64,000 nt of DNA from Cloacibacterium sp047601505 (GCF_047601505.1 NZ_JASGJD010000001.1:3469805-3533804); one strand, 5' to 3'. Counted from the stretch's first letter, positions 25,467 through 35,183 are shown. Notes: generated from the letters alone by a model not told the origin. Translations and numbers: made by a program.

Positions 25467-27218
25467 ATGAAAGACTTTTTTAAAAATGTTTTTGCAAATA
25501 TAGTTGCCATTCTTATTATATTAATGGTAATATTTGGCTTTTTTATGCTAATGATTTTTGCTAGTGCAATGAGCGAAGACCAAAAACCTTCTATTGAAAA
25601 CAATTCTGTTCTTGTTCTCAATTTTAAAAACCCAATTTTAGACTCATACACAGAAGCTGAAACCAGTATTTTTGATTTCGGGAGCAAAAAAAACACACTG
25701 CTTATAGACGTTTTAGACGCCATCAACAAAGCTAAAACCGATGACAACATAAAAGGAATAAGTATTGAAACTGATGAAATTCAAGCAGGAATTACTCAAA
25801 TTGACGACATAAGAGCAGCATTGGAAGATTTCAAAAAAAGTGGAAAATTTGTTTATGCTTATGGCAATAATATGTCTCAAAAATCATATTATCTTGCGTC
25901 TGTTGCAGACAAACTCTTTTTAAACCCAGTTGGAATGGTAGAATTGAAAGGAATGTCTACAGAAGTAACCTTTTTCAAAGATTTTGCCGAAAAATACGGA
26001 ATTGGCGTTGATATTATTAGACACGGAAAATTCAAAGCTGCCGTAGAACCTTTTATGAGAAACGAAATTTCTCCTGAAAACAAAGAACAACTTTCAACAT
26101 TACTAAATGACATTTGGGGAAATATTTCCACAAAAATTAAAGCGTCAAGAAAAATAGACGATGCAAGCTACAAAACTGCTGTTGATAGTTTGTATGGTTT
26201 TATCCCAGAAATGGCTTTGAAAAATAATTTGGCTGATAAATTAGTTCAAAAATCCGAATACGAAAATATTCTTAAAAGCAATCTAAAAATAAAAGCTAGT
26301 AAAGATTTAAAAGAAGTTTCTATTGGAAAATACGTCAACACACTTGAAAGCAATAGTGATAGCGATAATGAAGTAGCCGTATTGTACGCTTCTGGAGAAA
26401 TTTTCAATGGAGACGATTACAGCGATATTCATTCTGAAAAATACGTAAAATATATTAAAGATTTAGCAGATGATGACAATGTAAAAGCTGTGGTTTTAAG
26501 AGTAAACTCACCTGGAGGAAGCGGAAACGCGTCAGACGAAATTCTTTTCGAGCTTCAACAATTGAAAAATAAAAAACCGCTAATTGTTTCTTTTGGAGAT
26601 TACGCTGCTTCTGGAGGTTATTACATTTCTATGGCAGCAGATAAAATCTATTCTGAGCCAAACACACTTACAGGTTCTATTGGCGTTTTCGGGATGATTA
26701 CTAATTTTAAAGACTTAGCAAACCGAAACGGGATAAGAAGTGATATTGTTGCTACCAATGCAAATTCTCAAATTTATTCACCTCTTTCAGGCGCAGCACC
26801 AGGAACCATCCCAATCCTTACAAAAAGCATAGAAAGCACTTATAAAAGATTTGTATACTTTGTAACTCAAAACAGAAAAAAAACATTTGAACAAATTGAT
26901 GCTATTGGCGGAGGTAGAGTCTGGAGCGGAACAAGAGCTAAAGAAATTGGCTTAGTAGATGAATTAGGAACCATTCAGCAAGCGATAACATTTGCAGCAT
27001 CTAAGGCTAAACTTAAAGATTACAACATCCAAAGTTACCCAGCAAAAGTGAGCAAGTTTGAAGAATTTTTCAAAAATGCAGATGAAGACGAAATTGCAGC
27101 AAGAGTAATTTCTAAAAAGATTGGGAAAGAAAACTATTCGTTATTCGAAAGAGTGAGCAATCCTAAATTCAATAATGGTGTACAAATGTCTCTTCCTTAT
27201 AAAATCACCATAAAATAG
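25467..27218 (+). CDS. sppA: Signal peptide peptidase SppA, 67-kDa type
   Basis: The 583-residue protein has an N-terminal membrane anchor (NIVAILIILMVIFGFFMLMI), then two tandem ClpP-like domains. The catalytic Lys is expected in RHGKFKAAVEPF (about residue 190) and the catalytic Ser in GDYAASGGYYISMAADKI (about residue 381). It cleaves remnant signal peptides at the periplasmic face. A symmetric terminator shared with ftsY follows. Confidence 0.94.
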   Translation: MKDFFKNVFANIVAILIILMVIFGFFMLMIFASAMSEDQKPSIENNSVLVLNFKNPILDSYTEAETSIFDFGSKKNTLLIDVLDAINKAKTDDNIKGISIETDEIQAGITQIDDIRAALEDFKKSGKFVYAYGNNMSQKSYYLASVADKLFLNPVGMVELKGMSTEVTFFKDFAEKYGIGVDIIRHGKFKAAVEPFMRNEISPENKEQLSTLLNDIWGNISTKIKASRKIDDASYKTAVDSLYGFIPEMALKNNLADKLVQKSEYENILKSNLKIKASKDLKEVSIGKYVNTLESNSDSDNEVAVLYASGEIFNGDDYSDIHSEKYVKYIKDLADDDNVKAVVLRVNSPGGSGNASDEILFELQQLKNKKPLIVSFGDYAASGGYYISMAADKIYSEPNTLTGSIGVFGMITNFKDLANRNGIRSDIVATNANSQIYSPLSGAAPGTIPILTKSIESTYKRFVYFVTQNRKKTFEQIDAIGGGRVWSGTRAKEIGLVDELGTIQQAITFAASKAKLKDYNIQSYPAKVSKFEEFFKNADEDEIAARVISKKIGKENYSLFERVSNPKFNNGVQMSLPYKITIK

Positions 27219-27246
27219 CAATTCATTCAACTTTTATAATAAAAAG

Positions 27247-27283
27247 AAAGACCGTTTCAAAATGTTTGAAACGGTCTTTTTAT
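27247..27283. terminator. Bidirectional terminator between sppA and ftsY
   Basis: A perfect 15-bp stem: AAAGACCGTTTCAAA at 27247-27261 with TTTGAAACGGTCTTT at 27265-27279, loop ATG, T-rich on both strands. Confidence 0.9.
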
Positions 27284-27300
27284 CTAAATATATTTTATAT

Positions 27301-28257
27301 TTAACCTCTTTTTTTGAAAAAAGAATCTACAAATTCTTCTCCATTAAAAAGTTGTAAGTCTTCCATCTTTTCGCCAACTCCAATATATTTTACAGGAATT
27401 TGAAATTGGTCTGAAATACCAATCACTACACCACCTTTTGCTGTACCATCTAATTTAGTTACCGCTAAAGCAGAAACTTCGGTAGCCGCAGTAAATTGTT
27501 TAGCTTGTTCGAAAGCATTTTGACCAGTAGAACCATCCAAAACCAACAAAACTTCGTGTGGAGCTTCTGGCAAAACCTTTTGCATCACTCTTTTTATTTT
27601 AGAAAGCTCATTCATTAAATTTATTTTATTGTGCAATCTCCCTGCCGTATCTATAATTACCACATCAGCATTTTGCGCCACCGCACTTTGCACGGTATCA
27701 AAAGCTACAGAAGCAGGGTCACTTCCCATATTTTGCTTTACAATTGGCACGCCTACTCTTTCGCTCCAAATCACCAATTGATCTACTGCTGCTGCTCTAA
27801 AAGTATCTGCAGCACCCAAAACTACATTCAAACCTTGAGATTTGAATTGATGCGCTAATTTACCAATAGTTGTAGTTTTACCAACTCCATTTACACCAAC
27901 TACCATTATTACATAAGGTTTCTTGGTTTCATCAATATTTTTAGATTGAGAATGAGGATTTTCGAGCAATAAACCAGAGATTTCTTCACGAAGAATTTTA
28001 TCCAATTCTGCGGTATTTACATATTTATCTCGTTCTACTCTTGCTTCAATTCTTTCGATAATTTTAACGGTAGTATTAACGCCCACATCAGAAGCGATTA
28101 AAATATCTTCCAATTCGTCTAAAACCTCATCATCTACTTTAGATTTACCTACTACAGCTCTGGAAATTTTATCAAAAAAACCTTGACTAGATTTTTCCAG
28201 ACCTTTGTCTAAAGATTCTTTTTCTTCTTTTTTAAATATATTTTTAAACCAACTCAT
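27301..28257 (-). CDS. ftsY: Signal recognition particle receptor FtsY
   Basis: The 318-residue protein has an N-terminal helical domain (QGFFDKISRAVVGKSKVDDE) and the SRP-GTPase NG domain: P-loop GVNGVGKTTTIGKLA, DTFRAAAVDQL, IDTAGRLHNK and the TKLDGTAKGG closing loop. The acidic A domain of E. coli FtsY is almost absent, as in most Bacteroidota. It docks SRP-ribosome complexes at the membrane. The leader contains an array of GATTT-type words (28264-28306), and a TATCTTTG-like -7 box lies at 28350-28357. Confidence 0.96.
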   Translation of the reverse strand: MSWFKNIFKKEEKESLDKGLEKSSQGFFDKISRAVVGKSKVDDEVLDELEDILIASDVGVNTTVKIIERIEARVERDKYVNTAELDKILREEISGLLLENPHSQSKNIDETKKPYVIMVVGVNGVGKTTTIGKLAHQFKSQGLNVVLGAADTFRAAAVDQLVIWSERVGVPIVKQNMGSDPASVAFDTVQSAVAQNADVVIIDTAGRLHNKINLMNELSKIKRVMQKVLPEAPHEVLLVLDGSTGQNAFEQAKQFTAATEVSALAVTKLDGTAKGGVVIGISDQFQIPVKYIGVGEKMEDLQLFNGEEFVDSFFKKRG

Positions 28258-28360
28258 CTTATGATTTGAGATTTGAGATTCGAAATTTAAGATTTGATAT
28301 TTGACACATCAAAAATAAAATCTATAAATTGTTACATTTTTAATTTGCACAAAGATAACA

Positions 28361-28393
28361 AAAAAACTACTCAAAATATATTGAGTAGTTTTT
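28361..28393 (-). terminator. Terminator of the rpmB-rpmG-DUF4295 cluster
   Basis: AAAAACTACTCAA pairs with TTGAGTAGTTTTT (loop AATATA); minus-strand T run follows. Confidence 0.85.
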
Positions 28394-28416
28394 ATATGTT
28401 TACGCGTGTAGAGTAA

Positions 28417-28572
28417 TTATTTTTTTAAAAAACCATCTACTTCATCAGCGTTCATTACTTTTTCTTCAAAAACGTAAGCACCTGTTTTAGGAGACTTCAC
28501 CATTTTGATTACTTTGGTCATTTTTTTAGATCCTGCTCCACCTTGTAGCGTTGCAACAACTTTCTTTGCCAT
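28417..28572 (-). CDS. DUF4295 small basic protein
   Basis: The 51-residue frame starts MAKKVVATLQGGAGSKKMTK and ends DEVDGFLKK; I translated it by hand. It matches the DUF4295 family, a short Bacteroidota protein always found directly after rpmG and therefore probably ribosome-associated. It is the last gene of the L28-L33 cluster, 19 nt after rpmG, followed by a terminator. Confidence 0.88.
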   Translation of the reverse strand: MAKKVVATLQGGAGSKKMTKVIKMVKSPKTGAYVFEEKVMNADEVDGFLKK

Positions 28573-28591
28573 CTTTTAACGTTTTATAAGA

Positions 28592-28774
28592 TTACTTAAT
28601 TTCTTTGTGAACAGTATATTTCTTAAGAACCGGATTGTATTTTTTAAGTTCTAATCTTTCCGTAGTGTTCTTTTTATTTTTAGTGGTGATGTATCTAGAC
28701 ATACCAGCCATACCAGTTTCTTTGTGCTCTGTGCACTCAAGAATTACTTGAACTCTATTTCCTTTCTTAGCCAT
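28592..28774 (-). CDS. rpmG: 50S ribosomal protein L33
   Basis: The 60-residue protein MAKKGNRVQVILECTEHKET ... KYNPVLKKYTVHKEIK is L33 of the form without the two zinc CxxC pairs (one Cys only). It sits 7 nt after rpmB in the usual bacterial order. Confidence 0.96.
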   Translation of the reverse strand: MAKKGNRVQVILECTEHKETGMAGMSRYITTKNKKNTTERLELKKYNPVLKKYTVHKEIK

Positions 28775-28781
28775 TTCTTAC

Positions 28782-29018
28782 TTATTTTAAAAATCCGTTT
28801 CTTGTTGCTCTTTCAATTGCTTCTTCGATACCAATTTTATTGATAACTCTCAAACCATGAGCAGAAACTCTTAGTGTTACGCTTTTTTCTTGCTCAGGAA
28901 GATAAAATGTCTTCTCTAATAAATTAATTTCAAAACGTCTTTTCGTTTTGTTATTTGCGTGAGAAACATTGTTTCCTACCATTGCACGCTTACCTGTTAT
29001 TTGGCAAATTCTTGACAT
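28782..29018 (-). CDS. rpmB: 50S ribosomal protein L28
   Basis: The 78-residue protein MSRICQITGKRAMVGNNVSH ... with VTLRVSAHGLRVINKIG is L28. It is the first gene of the cluster and has a full-consensus promoter at 29062-29092. Confidence 0.96.
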   Translation of the reverse strand: MSRICQITGKRAMVGNNVSHANNKTKRRFEINLLEKTFYLPEQEKSVTLRVSAHGLRVINKIGIEEAIERATRNGFLK

Positions 29019-29061
29019 ATCTCGATGTTCTTTTTACTACTATGTACTTATTTTGAGTGTG

Positions 29062-29092
29062 CAAAATTATGGATATTTTTTTTAACACACAA
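29062..29092 (-). promoter_or_regulatory. Bacteroidota-type promoter of rpmB-rpmG-DUF4295
   Basis: On the minus strand: TTG (29092-29090), 20-nt spacer, TAATTTTG (29069-29062), 43 nt before the rpmB ATG. Confidence 0.6.
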
Positions 29093-29151
29093 ATTTTCAG
29101 AGAAATTAATTTCTATTTTTTTGAAATTATTTTCCACAAAGACTATTTACT

Positions 29152-30780
29152 TTATTTTTTAGAAGTTATCCTTTTTCCAAAATGATAAACCATTAAAAAT
29201 CCGAGTGCAAATATAGCAATTCTAGAAATTAAATCACCAATTTTTGTGTAACTAGAATTTTCTTCTAATAAATCAGCCTTCACCACCAAAGCTGTTTGGT
29301 CTCCATAAATGGTATCTTCTAAAATATCTCCTCTCGCATTAATATGCGCAGAAATCCCACTATTAGCTGCTCTCACTATTTCTCTTCGGGTTTCTATGGC
29401 TCTCAATCTTGCATAAGACAACAATTGTCTATGCCCTTCAGAATTATCCCACCAAGAATCGTTGGTCATAATTGCTAAAAGATTTGCTCCGTTTCTAACG
29501 TAATCTGTCACAAATTCTCCATAGATACTTTCATAGCAGATGATAGGAGCTACTTTTGCTTTATTAAAATTATTGGTAAAAACTTTTCTTTCTTTATCAA
29601 TTCCTAAAGAAGAAGTAGCACCGCCAAAATCTAACATTGCATCTCCCAAAATAGGTTTCAAAAATCTGATATAAGGAAAAATTTCAACTCCTGGAACTAA
29701 TTTCCCTTTGTGATAAACATCTACATTTTGATTCGGAATAATCTGAAGTGCCGAATTGTAAGAATTAGCCCAAACCCCATCTTGAAGTTTTACCGAATAA
29801 TTTTCTGTTTCGCTTTCATTAAATAAAAATTTATGAGTTGAAGCACCTGTTAACAAAATAGATTTAGGATGCTTTGCCAAAAATTCTTTAGCTATATTTA
29901 TAGAAATACTTTTGTTAAATCCGTTTTCGCTAAGGCTTCCTCTTCCTGGGAAAGCAGTTTCGGGAGCGATAAAGAAATCTACTTTTCCTTTAGAATTATG
30001 TTCTGCCAAAGTAAGAAGTTCGTCTAAAATTTGAAGAGAATCTTTAGAATATTTCTCGTTGTACGGGTCTAATTCAGGCTGTAACAAAACCACATTTACG
30101 TTTCCTATTGGTTTTTCTTGAAAACTATTATATTTATAAATAGAAATAAAAATCGGAATAAAAATAAGCGCAAAAATAATTGCTACATTTTTTATTAAAT
30201 CTTTTCTAATTCTACCTGCTTCCCATACTCTAATCGCATAAAATGTAAAAACATTAATCAATAAAATCCAGAAACTACCACCAGTTGCTCCAATAGTGTC
30301 GTACCATTGTATTATTTTAGGATATTCGGAGAAAGCATTTCCTAAATTTAACCAAGGCCAAGTAAATTCCCAACCCAAATGAAATTTTTCAAAACTCAAC
30401 CAAATTGCAACAAAAAATACCAATCCGAAATACGTTCCTCTTACTTTTTTGTACCAATGATACAATTGAAAAGCAGTACTCATCAATAATGAATTAACAA
30501 CTACCGGAAAAACAACCGCAAAAATAGCATTGCTACCATCCGGATTTTTAGCATAATACAGCCAACCTGTAGTTACTATGTTCCAAATAAAAAAGGCGAA
30601 ATAACTCAATCCGAAAACAGCCCAACCCTTTTTTTTAATATTCGAAAATTTCGAAATATTTTGTTCCATTAATAAAAGCGGAACAAACGCAAAAAAAACA
30701 AAAAATGGAACGCCGTAAGTAGGCCAAGAAACACTAAAAAGCAACGCAGAAATAGCTGCGAGAAAAATATTTTTTATCAT
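29152..30780 (-). CDS. lnt: Apolipoprotein N-acyltransferase
   Basis: The 542-residue inner-membrane protein has about six N-terminal membrane helices and a periplasmic nitrilase domain. The catalytic triad is expected at Glu in FFIAPETAFPGRG, Lys in YHKGKLVPGVE and Cys in APIICYESIYGEF. It adds the third acyl chain to lipoproteins. A TAAATTTG box at 30802-30809 is a possible -7 element, 21 nt before the ATG. Confidence 0.94.
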   Translation of the reverse strand: MIKNIFLAAISALLFSVSWPTYGVPFFVFFAFVPLLLMEQNISKFSNIKKKGWAVFGLSYFAFFIWNIVTTGWLYYAKNPDGSNAIFAVVFPVVVNSLLMSTAFQLYHWYKKVRGTYFGLVFFVAIWLSFEKFHLGWEFTWPWLNLGNAFSEYPKIIQWYDTIGATGGSFWILLINVFTFYAIRVWEAGRIRKDLIKNVAIIFALIFIPIFISIYKYNSFQEKPIGNVNVVLLQPELDPYNEKYSKDSLQILDELLTLAEHNSKGKVDFFIAPETAFPGRGSLSENGFNKSISINIAKEFLAKHPKSILLTGASTHKFLFNESETENYSVKLQDGVWANSYNSALQIIPNQNVDVYHKGKLVPGVEIFPYIRFLKPILGDAMLDFGGATSSLGIDKERKVFTNNFNKAKVAPIICYESIYGEFVTDYVRNGANLLAIMTNDSWWDNSEGHRQLLSYARLRAIETRREIVRAANSGISAHINARGDILEDTIYGDQTALVVKADLLEENSSYTKIGDLISRIAIFALGFLMVYHFGKRITSKK

Positions 30781-30863
30781 AAATTTTCATCAGTAAAAAC
30801 GCAAATTTAAGATTTTGAAAATTAATATTGGTTTTGAAAACATTAAATTACTGTTTTATCAAT

Positions 30864-32066
30864 TTAAACCTTTTGTTTTTGCAATCTTTGCCACCAAATC
30901 ACAATTCCTGTAACGGGAAGCGAACAACCGATTAGACAAACTATAAAATACAAAATAATACTTGGTAAACCCATTATTTCGCCTGTGTGTAGCGGTTTTA
31001 CCAAAGCTGTAATCTGTTCATTCAATGGTTTATCCAAAAATAAATCTTTGGTTTTCAGTTCTCCATTTTTATCAAAAGTAACCTCATCGGGAAGCATCAT
31101 TCCTAAAAAATGAGTGGTATTAATTTTTGAAACTACAAATCTGGGATTTTCTTTATTTGGCAATTCTATTGTTGTAACAGCTTTGTAAAACAACACATCG
31201 TCTGCTTTTTTAAGAATTTCGTCGAGAGAAATTTTCACTTTTTGTTCTTCTTTCTTTTCATTTTGTTTCTGAATCATATCCAAAAGCAAACCTGCAAAAG
31301 CATCGTCTGACTCTTTATTTTCAGCATTTATAGAAGAAATAGATTCTCCGCCAAGAGAAACAATCAAGATGTTTTTAACCCAAGGATAAGTTACATACAA
31401 ACCTGTAATTGCAATGAAAAACAACAATAAAAATGTGTAAAACCCGAGTGTATTGTGCAAATCGTAGTTCAAACGTTGAAAACGAGCATTCCATTTCACG
31501 GTAAGACTTTGCTTAAGATTTCTAATTCTTTTGGGCAACCAAAGCACAAAACCTGAAAAAAGCAGAAAAACAAACATCAAAACTCCAGCTCCTAAAATCT
31601 GCCGACCAACATTCCCCATCAATAAATTCTTATGAAGGTCTAAAACCGTTTCAAAAAAAACATTTAAAGAAGTATCTACAGCTCCCAATTCTTCACCTGT
31701 GTATTGATTAAAAAATGTGGTTTGTGCCACTCCATTTTCCTCATAAGAAACGCTAACACTTCTGCCCTCGTCATTAGAAATCGTAAGTGCCGTTATTTTT
31801 TTATGATTTTTTAAAAATTGATTCTGAACATCGTCTGCCGAAAACTTTTTTGCATTAGAAACCTTCTCTACAAATACTTTATCACGATTATAAATTTCTG
31901 TAATTTGATTTTTAAAAGCATAAAGACATCCCGTAAAACAAACCACAAAAACGACGATAGAAGACAAAATACCCAACCAAAAATGCGAAATCCACATTAG
32001 ATATTTAAAAAAAGTTTCATTTTTTCTTCTCTTACGAAAGATGCTTTTTAATAGTTTTTTTTTCAT
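30864..32066 (-). CDS. PepSY-associated TM helix protein (iron-uptake associated)
   Basis: The 400-residue protein has four membrane segments: ISHFWLGILSSIVVFVVCFTG near residue 30, GAGVLMFVFLLFSGFVLWLP, LGFYTFLLLFFIAITGLYV, and a C-terminal ILYFIVCLIGCSLPVTGIVIWW. Between them are periplasmic PepSY-type segments. HDLHKNLLMG and HTGEIMGLPS carry His that may bind haem. This family often accompanies siderophore receptors and may reduce ferric siderophores. It is downstream of the TonB receptor and lipoprotein, behind a hairpin. Confidence 0.85.
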   Translation of the reverse strand: MKKKLLKSIFRKRRKNETFFKYLMWISHFWLGILSSIVVFVVCFTGCLYAFKNQITEIYNRDKVFVEKVSNAKKFSADDVQNQFLKNHKKITALTISNDEGRSVSVSYEENGVAQTTFFNQYTGEELGAVDTSLNVFFETVLDLHKNLLMGNVGRQILGAGVLMFVFLLFSGFVLWLPKRIRNLKQSLTVKWNARFQRLNYDLHNTLGFYTFLLLFFIAITGLYVTYPWVKNILIVSLGGESISSINAENKESDDAFAGLLLDMIQKQNEKKEEQKVKISLDEILKKADDVLFYKAVTTIELPNKENPRFVVSKINTTHFLGMMLPDEVTFDKNGELKTKDLFLDKPLNEQITALVKPLHTGEIMGLPSIILYFIVCLIGCSLPVTGIVIWWQRLQKQKV

Positions 32067-32078
32067 AGTTAAAAGAAA

Positions 32079-32109
32079 ACCATTAAAGCCTTAAAAAAGC
32101 TTTAATGGT
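32079..32109 (-). terminator. Hairpin between the lipoprotein gene and the PepSY gene
   Basis: ACCATTAAAGC at 32079-32089 pairs with GCTTTAATGGT at 32099-32109. The minus-strand T tract is interrupted, so termination may be partial. Confidence 0.6.
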
Positions 32110-32136
32110 AAAGAAAATTAATGAGTGATAAAAAAT

Positions 32137-32757
32137 TTATTTTCTAGCTTTAAACTGTTCGCCTTTCACTATTTCTTCGAATTTAGCAAAATGTTCTGGC
32201 GTTAAAGCAATTTTTATAGCTGCTTTTCTTTGAGCATCATACTTATTCCAATATTCTTTTGCTACATCATTATTACCGTGGTAAATATCGTGAGCATCGT
32301 TAAAAGCTTTTTCGAAAGCATCATTAGCTGCATTTACTACAGCAAATTCTTCGTTAGAAAGCTGAGCTTCAGATTTTATTTTTTCTAGAAGTTTATTGTC
32401 ATATCTTGGTCTTTTTCTAGAATTTTCATCTACAAATTTGTTGAATTTTTCTAATTCTTCCGCAGAAAGCACTTTTGCCATTTCTATCGCTTGTTTCTCC
32501 CGAAGTTCTTCTCCTTTTATACCAAGAGCTACTCTATCCATTTTTCCACCTTGCGCTTTAGCAGCTTCAAAGTTTTGTTCTTGCAGCTTTTTGTATTTTG
32601 CTGTAATCTCGTCGAACTGTTTTTCTTTAGTTGCATCTAATTTCAGCTCTTTTTTTAGTTCAGAAAAGTCTATTCCTCTTCCTTTTTTGTCACCAGAGCA
32701 AGAAGCTAAAGAAATAGCTAAAAATGACAAAACAAATAATTTGATTAATGATTTCAT
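32137..32757 (-). CDS. Helical lipoprotein of unknown function
   Basis: The 206-residue protein has a lipoprotein signal with lipobox LASC (Cys at residue 20). The mature part is highly charged and almost wholly helical, with heptad-like stretches (ELREKQAIEMAKVLSAEELEK). It resembles the general layout of Spy/CpxP-like periplasmic proteins, but I cannot assign a family. It lies 6 nt after the TonB receptor gene and so is probably made with it; a role at the receptor or in metal stress is inference. Confidence 0.7.
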   Translation of the reverse strand: MKSLIKLFVLSFLAISLASCSGDKKGRGIDFSELKKELKLDATKEKQFDEITAKYKKLQEQNFEAAKAQGGKMDRVALGIKGEELREKQAIEMAKVLSAEELEKFNKFVDENSRKRPRYDNKLLEKIKSEAQLSNEEFAVVNAANDAFEKAFNDAHDIYHGNNDVAKEYWNKYDAQRKAAIKIALTPEHFAKFEEIVKGEQFKARK

Positions 32758-32763
32758 AATTTA

Positions 32764-34971
32764 TTAAAATTTATAATTTACTTGTACTGCGAAGTTTCTC
32801 GGTTGAATTTGGTCTATATATCCACCTCTAAAATAAGAGCTGTAACCTACCTCGTCAAAAATATTATTAAAGAAAACTCTTAAACCAAGTCCTTTTTTGA
32901 ATTGATAACCAACCTGCGCATCAACTGTGGTATAATCTGGCATCAAGAAAGGCTTTTCACCAGGTTGAGTACCATTAACGTGACCTCCAGTTGCATTAGT
33001 ATAAGTTTGCTTATAATCATCAACAGGTCTTGTCCCCACATAATAAATACCAGCGCCCACATCTAATCCATTAAGAAACCCTTGATTAAATTTGTAATTC
33101 AACCAACCATTTGCTGTGTTTTTAGGAGTATTAATTGGCGCTGAACCATTAACAAATGCTGGACTATCTTGATACTGAGCATCTACATACGCCCAACCTG
33201 TCATCACTTGTAAGTTTGGCAAAATTCTACCTATCAATTCTACTTCAATTCCTTTTCTTTTCAATTCTCCTGCTAAAGCATAAGGGTTGCCTTGTAGAGG
33301 ATTTCCATTACTATCTAAAAGTTGATACGAAAGATTATCTATATTAATATCAAACAATGTTACATTGAATCTTAATTTTTGATCTAGCCAATCCGATTTA
33401 ATCCCTGCTTCCCATTGTTTTGTAGTAGATGCGCCTACGTTTTCTCCGTTTAACAAAACATTATTTGCAGATCTAAGACTGGTTGTACTTGTGTATGAAC
33501 CAAATACATTAACATTTTCTAATGGAGAGATCATCAATCCGAAAGAAGGATTCCATGCGTAATTGGGGTCTTTATCAGAACCATTTAATCTACTATATCT
33601 CACTCCTAAATGAGCCTTTATGTATTTATTAAAAGTTACCACATCTTGAGCCATCAAACCAATTGTTGGTGTTATAACGTTAGTAGAGTTACCCGCTACA
33701 TACGTAATTTCGTAAGGAAGTGTGTTAGATATATCATCAAGAACATTAATAACGTCTATTGTATTATTATTACTTATAGTGCTTCCATCTGGTTTTTTGG
33801 CGGTATAAGCTGTGGTGGTAACGTCAGATTCTTTCCAATCAAAGCCAACCTGAAAAGTATGTTTCATGAAACCCGTCATCACGTCTGCTCCTATAAAATC
33901 AAACTGAAAAGTTTTGTTTGCATCCTCCCTGCCAGATCTAGCTATTGTTCTTCTTCTAAATTCATTAGGATTACTAGAACTTACTGGCGCAAGAGATGCT
34001 CCAATAATATCAGATTCATAAGAAGAACTCATGTATGCTGCTCTCAGTTTCAATTTATCCGTCAATTTCCTTATAACAGATGTAGAAAAATTAAAAGTTG
34101 TTGTTTCTGCATTATCTGAAGAAAAGCCTAGAAATTTACCTTTTGGCATTTCGTATAACGCTTCAGTATCTCCTTTTGCAAGATTAACAGTTCCTCGGTC
34201 TGGGGTTGTGTTATTATGCATATAATCCATCTCTACTACAATTTCAGTTTTATCGTCTGGACGAAATGCAACTGATGGATTTACATAAATTCTGTCTGTA
34301 TTTACATACTTTCTAAAGCTATTATTATCTTGATAAGCTGCATTAAATCTTACTGCAACTTTACCTTTGTCATCTAAAACTCTTTGAAAATCTACAGTTG
34401 GTCTATAAAAATCCCAACTTCCGTATCTGAAACCTACATTGGTTTGATTGATAAATTTTGGAACTTTAGTTACAACATTTATTACACCACCTGCAGAACC
34501 TAAACCGTCTCCAATTCCTTGAGTAACTGCCGCAGAACCTTTTATCACTTGAATAGATTCTACACCTTGCATATCTGTAAGCATAGCTGCTGTACGAAAA
34601 TCAGAATCCATCATTACTCCATTTTTAAGAACAGGAACACCTCTATAACCTCTAATAGACATACTTTCTCTTGTTCCTCCGTAACTACCAAACTGTGTAA
34701 CACCTGGTATATTTTTAGCAACATCCGTTACCGTTAATCCTCCCAACTGCTCAATAACTTTAGTTGATACTACTGAAATTGATTGAATTTGATCTCTTGG
34801 CTTAAGAGGCAACCTTGTAATAACTTCTAAACCTTCTGGTTGTTTGTTTTTTTCCCCGAAGAGTTCTACCTCATCTATTTTCACTTCTCTTTTTACAGTA
34901 TCTTTTTTCTTTTGAGCATTTGCAAAAACAGTTCCTAATACTACTAAAGACACCGCTATCGTTTTCTTCAT
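32764..34971 (-). CDS. TonB-dependent siderophore receptor
   Basis: I start at ATG 34971 (735 residues), where MKKTIAVSLVVLGTVFANAQ is a clean signal peptide; the longer frame adds a second hydrophobic stretch. The plug follows (GLTVTDVAKNIPGVTQFGSY, SMSIRGYRGVPVLKNGVMMD, VIKGSAAVTQGIGDGLGSAG), then a 22-strand-type barrel ending QPRNFAVQVNYKF. The layout is that of FhuE/FpvA-like siderophore receptors. The likely substrate is a ferric siderophore, identity unknown. A TATATTTG box at 34987-34994 is close upstream. Confidence 0.92.
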   Translation of the reverse strand: MKKTIAVSLVVLGTVFANAQKKKDTVKREVKIDEVELFGEKNKQPEGLEVITRLPLKPRDQIQSISVVSTKVIEQLGGLTVTDVAKNIPGVTQFGSYGGTRESMSIRGYRGVPVLKNGVMMDSDFRTAAMLTDMQGVESIQVIKGSAAVTQGIGDGLGSAGGVINVVTKVPKFINQTNVGFRYGSWDFYRPTVDFQRVLDDKGKVAVRFNAAYQDNNSFRKYVNTDRIYVNPSVAFRPDDKTEIVVEMDYMHNNTTPDRGTVNLAKGDTEALYEMPKGKFLGFSSDNAETTTFNFSTSVIRKLTDKLKLRAAYMSSSYESDIIGASLAPVSSSNPNEFRRRTIARSGREDANKTFQFDFIGADVMTGFMKHTFQVGFDWKESDVTTTAYTAKKPDGSTISNNNTIDVINVLDDISNTLPYEITYVAGNSTNVITPTIGLMAQDVVTFNKYIKAHLGVRYSRLNGSDKDPNYAWNPSFGLMISPLENVNVFGSYTSTTSLRSANNVLLNGENVGASTTKQWEAGIKSDWLDQKLRFNVTLFDINIDNLSYQLLDSNGNPLQGNPYALAGELKRKGIEVELIGRILPNLQVMTGWAYVDAQYQDSPAFVNGSAPINTPKNTANGWLNYKFNQGFLNGLDVGAGIYYVGTRPVDDYKQTYTNATGGHVNGTQPGEKPFLMPDYTTVDAQVGYQFKKGLGLRVFFNNIFDEVGYSSYFRGGYIDQIQPRNFAVQVNYKF

Positions 34972-34986
34972 AAGATTATTTTTTTG

Positions 34987-34994
34987 CAAATATA
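34987..34994 (-). promoter_or_regulatory. -7 box (TATATTTG) of the siderophore receptor
   Basis: CAAATATA on the plus strand, 15 nt before the ATG at 34971. No clear -33 TTG, which may suit a regulated promoter. Confidence 0.45.
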
Positions 34995-35100
34995 TTATTT
35001 TTATTAATTCTAAATAAAAAATAATTAGCATGATTTTTATCATATTCTTGCGTTAAAGAACTAAAATCTTTATTTTTCATTAACCTACACTTATAAACTT

Positions 35101-35108
35101 TAACTTTG
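35101..35108 (+). promoter_or_regulatory. -7 box (TAACTTTG) before the small PepSY-TM gene
   Basis: A TAnnTTTG match 75 nt ahead of ATG 35184; the hairpin at 35126-35157 lies between the two. Confidence 0.4.
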
Positions 35109-35125
35109 CAATAAATAATCAATCT

Positions 35126-35157
35126 AAAAAAGTGGAAATATTTCCACTTTTTTTTCG
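35126..35157 (+). promoter_or_regulatory. Terminator-like hairpin in the leader of the PepSY-TM gene
   Basis: The palindrome GTGGAAATATTTCCAC at 35132-35147 extends by A/T pairing to a 13-bp stem and is followed by eight T. No plus-strand gene ends upstream, so this is a candidate attenuator or operator rather than an ordinary terminator. Confidence 0.5.
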
Positions 35158-35183
35158 TTTATCAAACATAAAAATTAAATAGA

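Noticed and set aside
28417..29018. Attenuation or r-protein leader control of the rpmB cluster
   Set aside because: The 43-nt leader after the promoter shows no convincing fold.
33156..34737. Plus-strand frames opposite the siderophore receptor
   Set aside because: Antisense to a well-supported receptor; composition shows no coding sense.
34972..35043. Longer siderophore receptor reading frame
   Set aside because: Adds a second hydrophobic stretch before a complete signal peptide, and crosses the -7 box.
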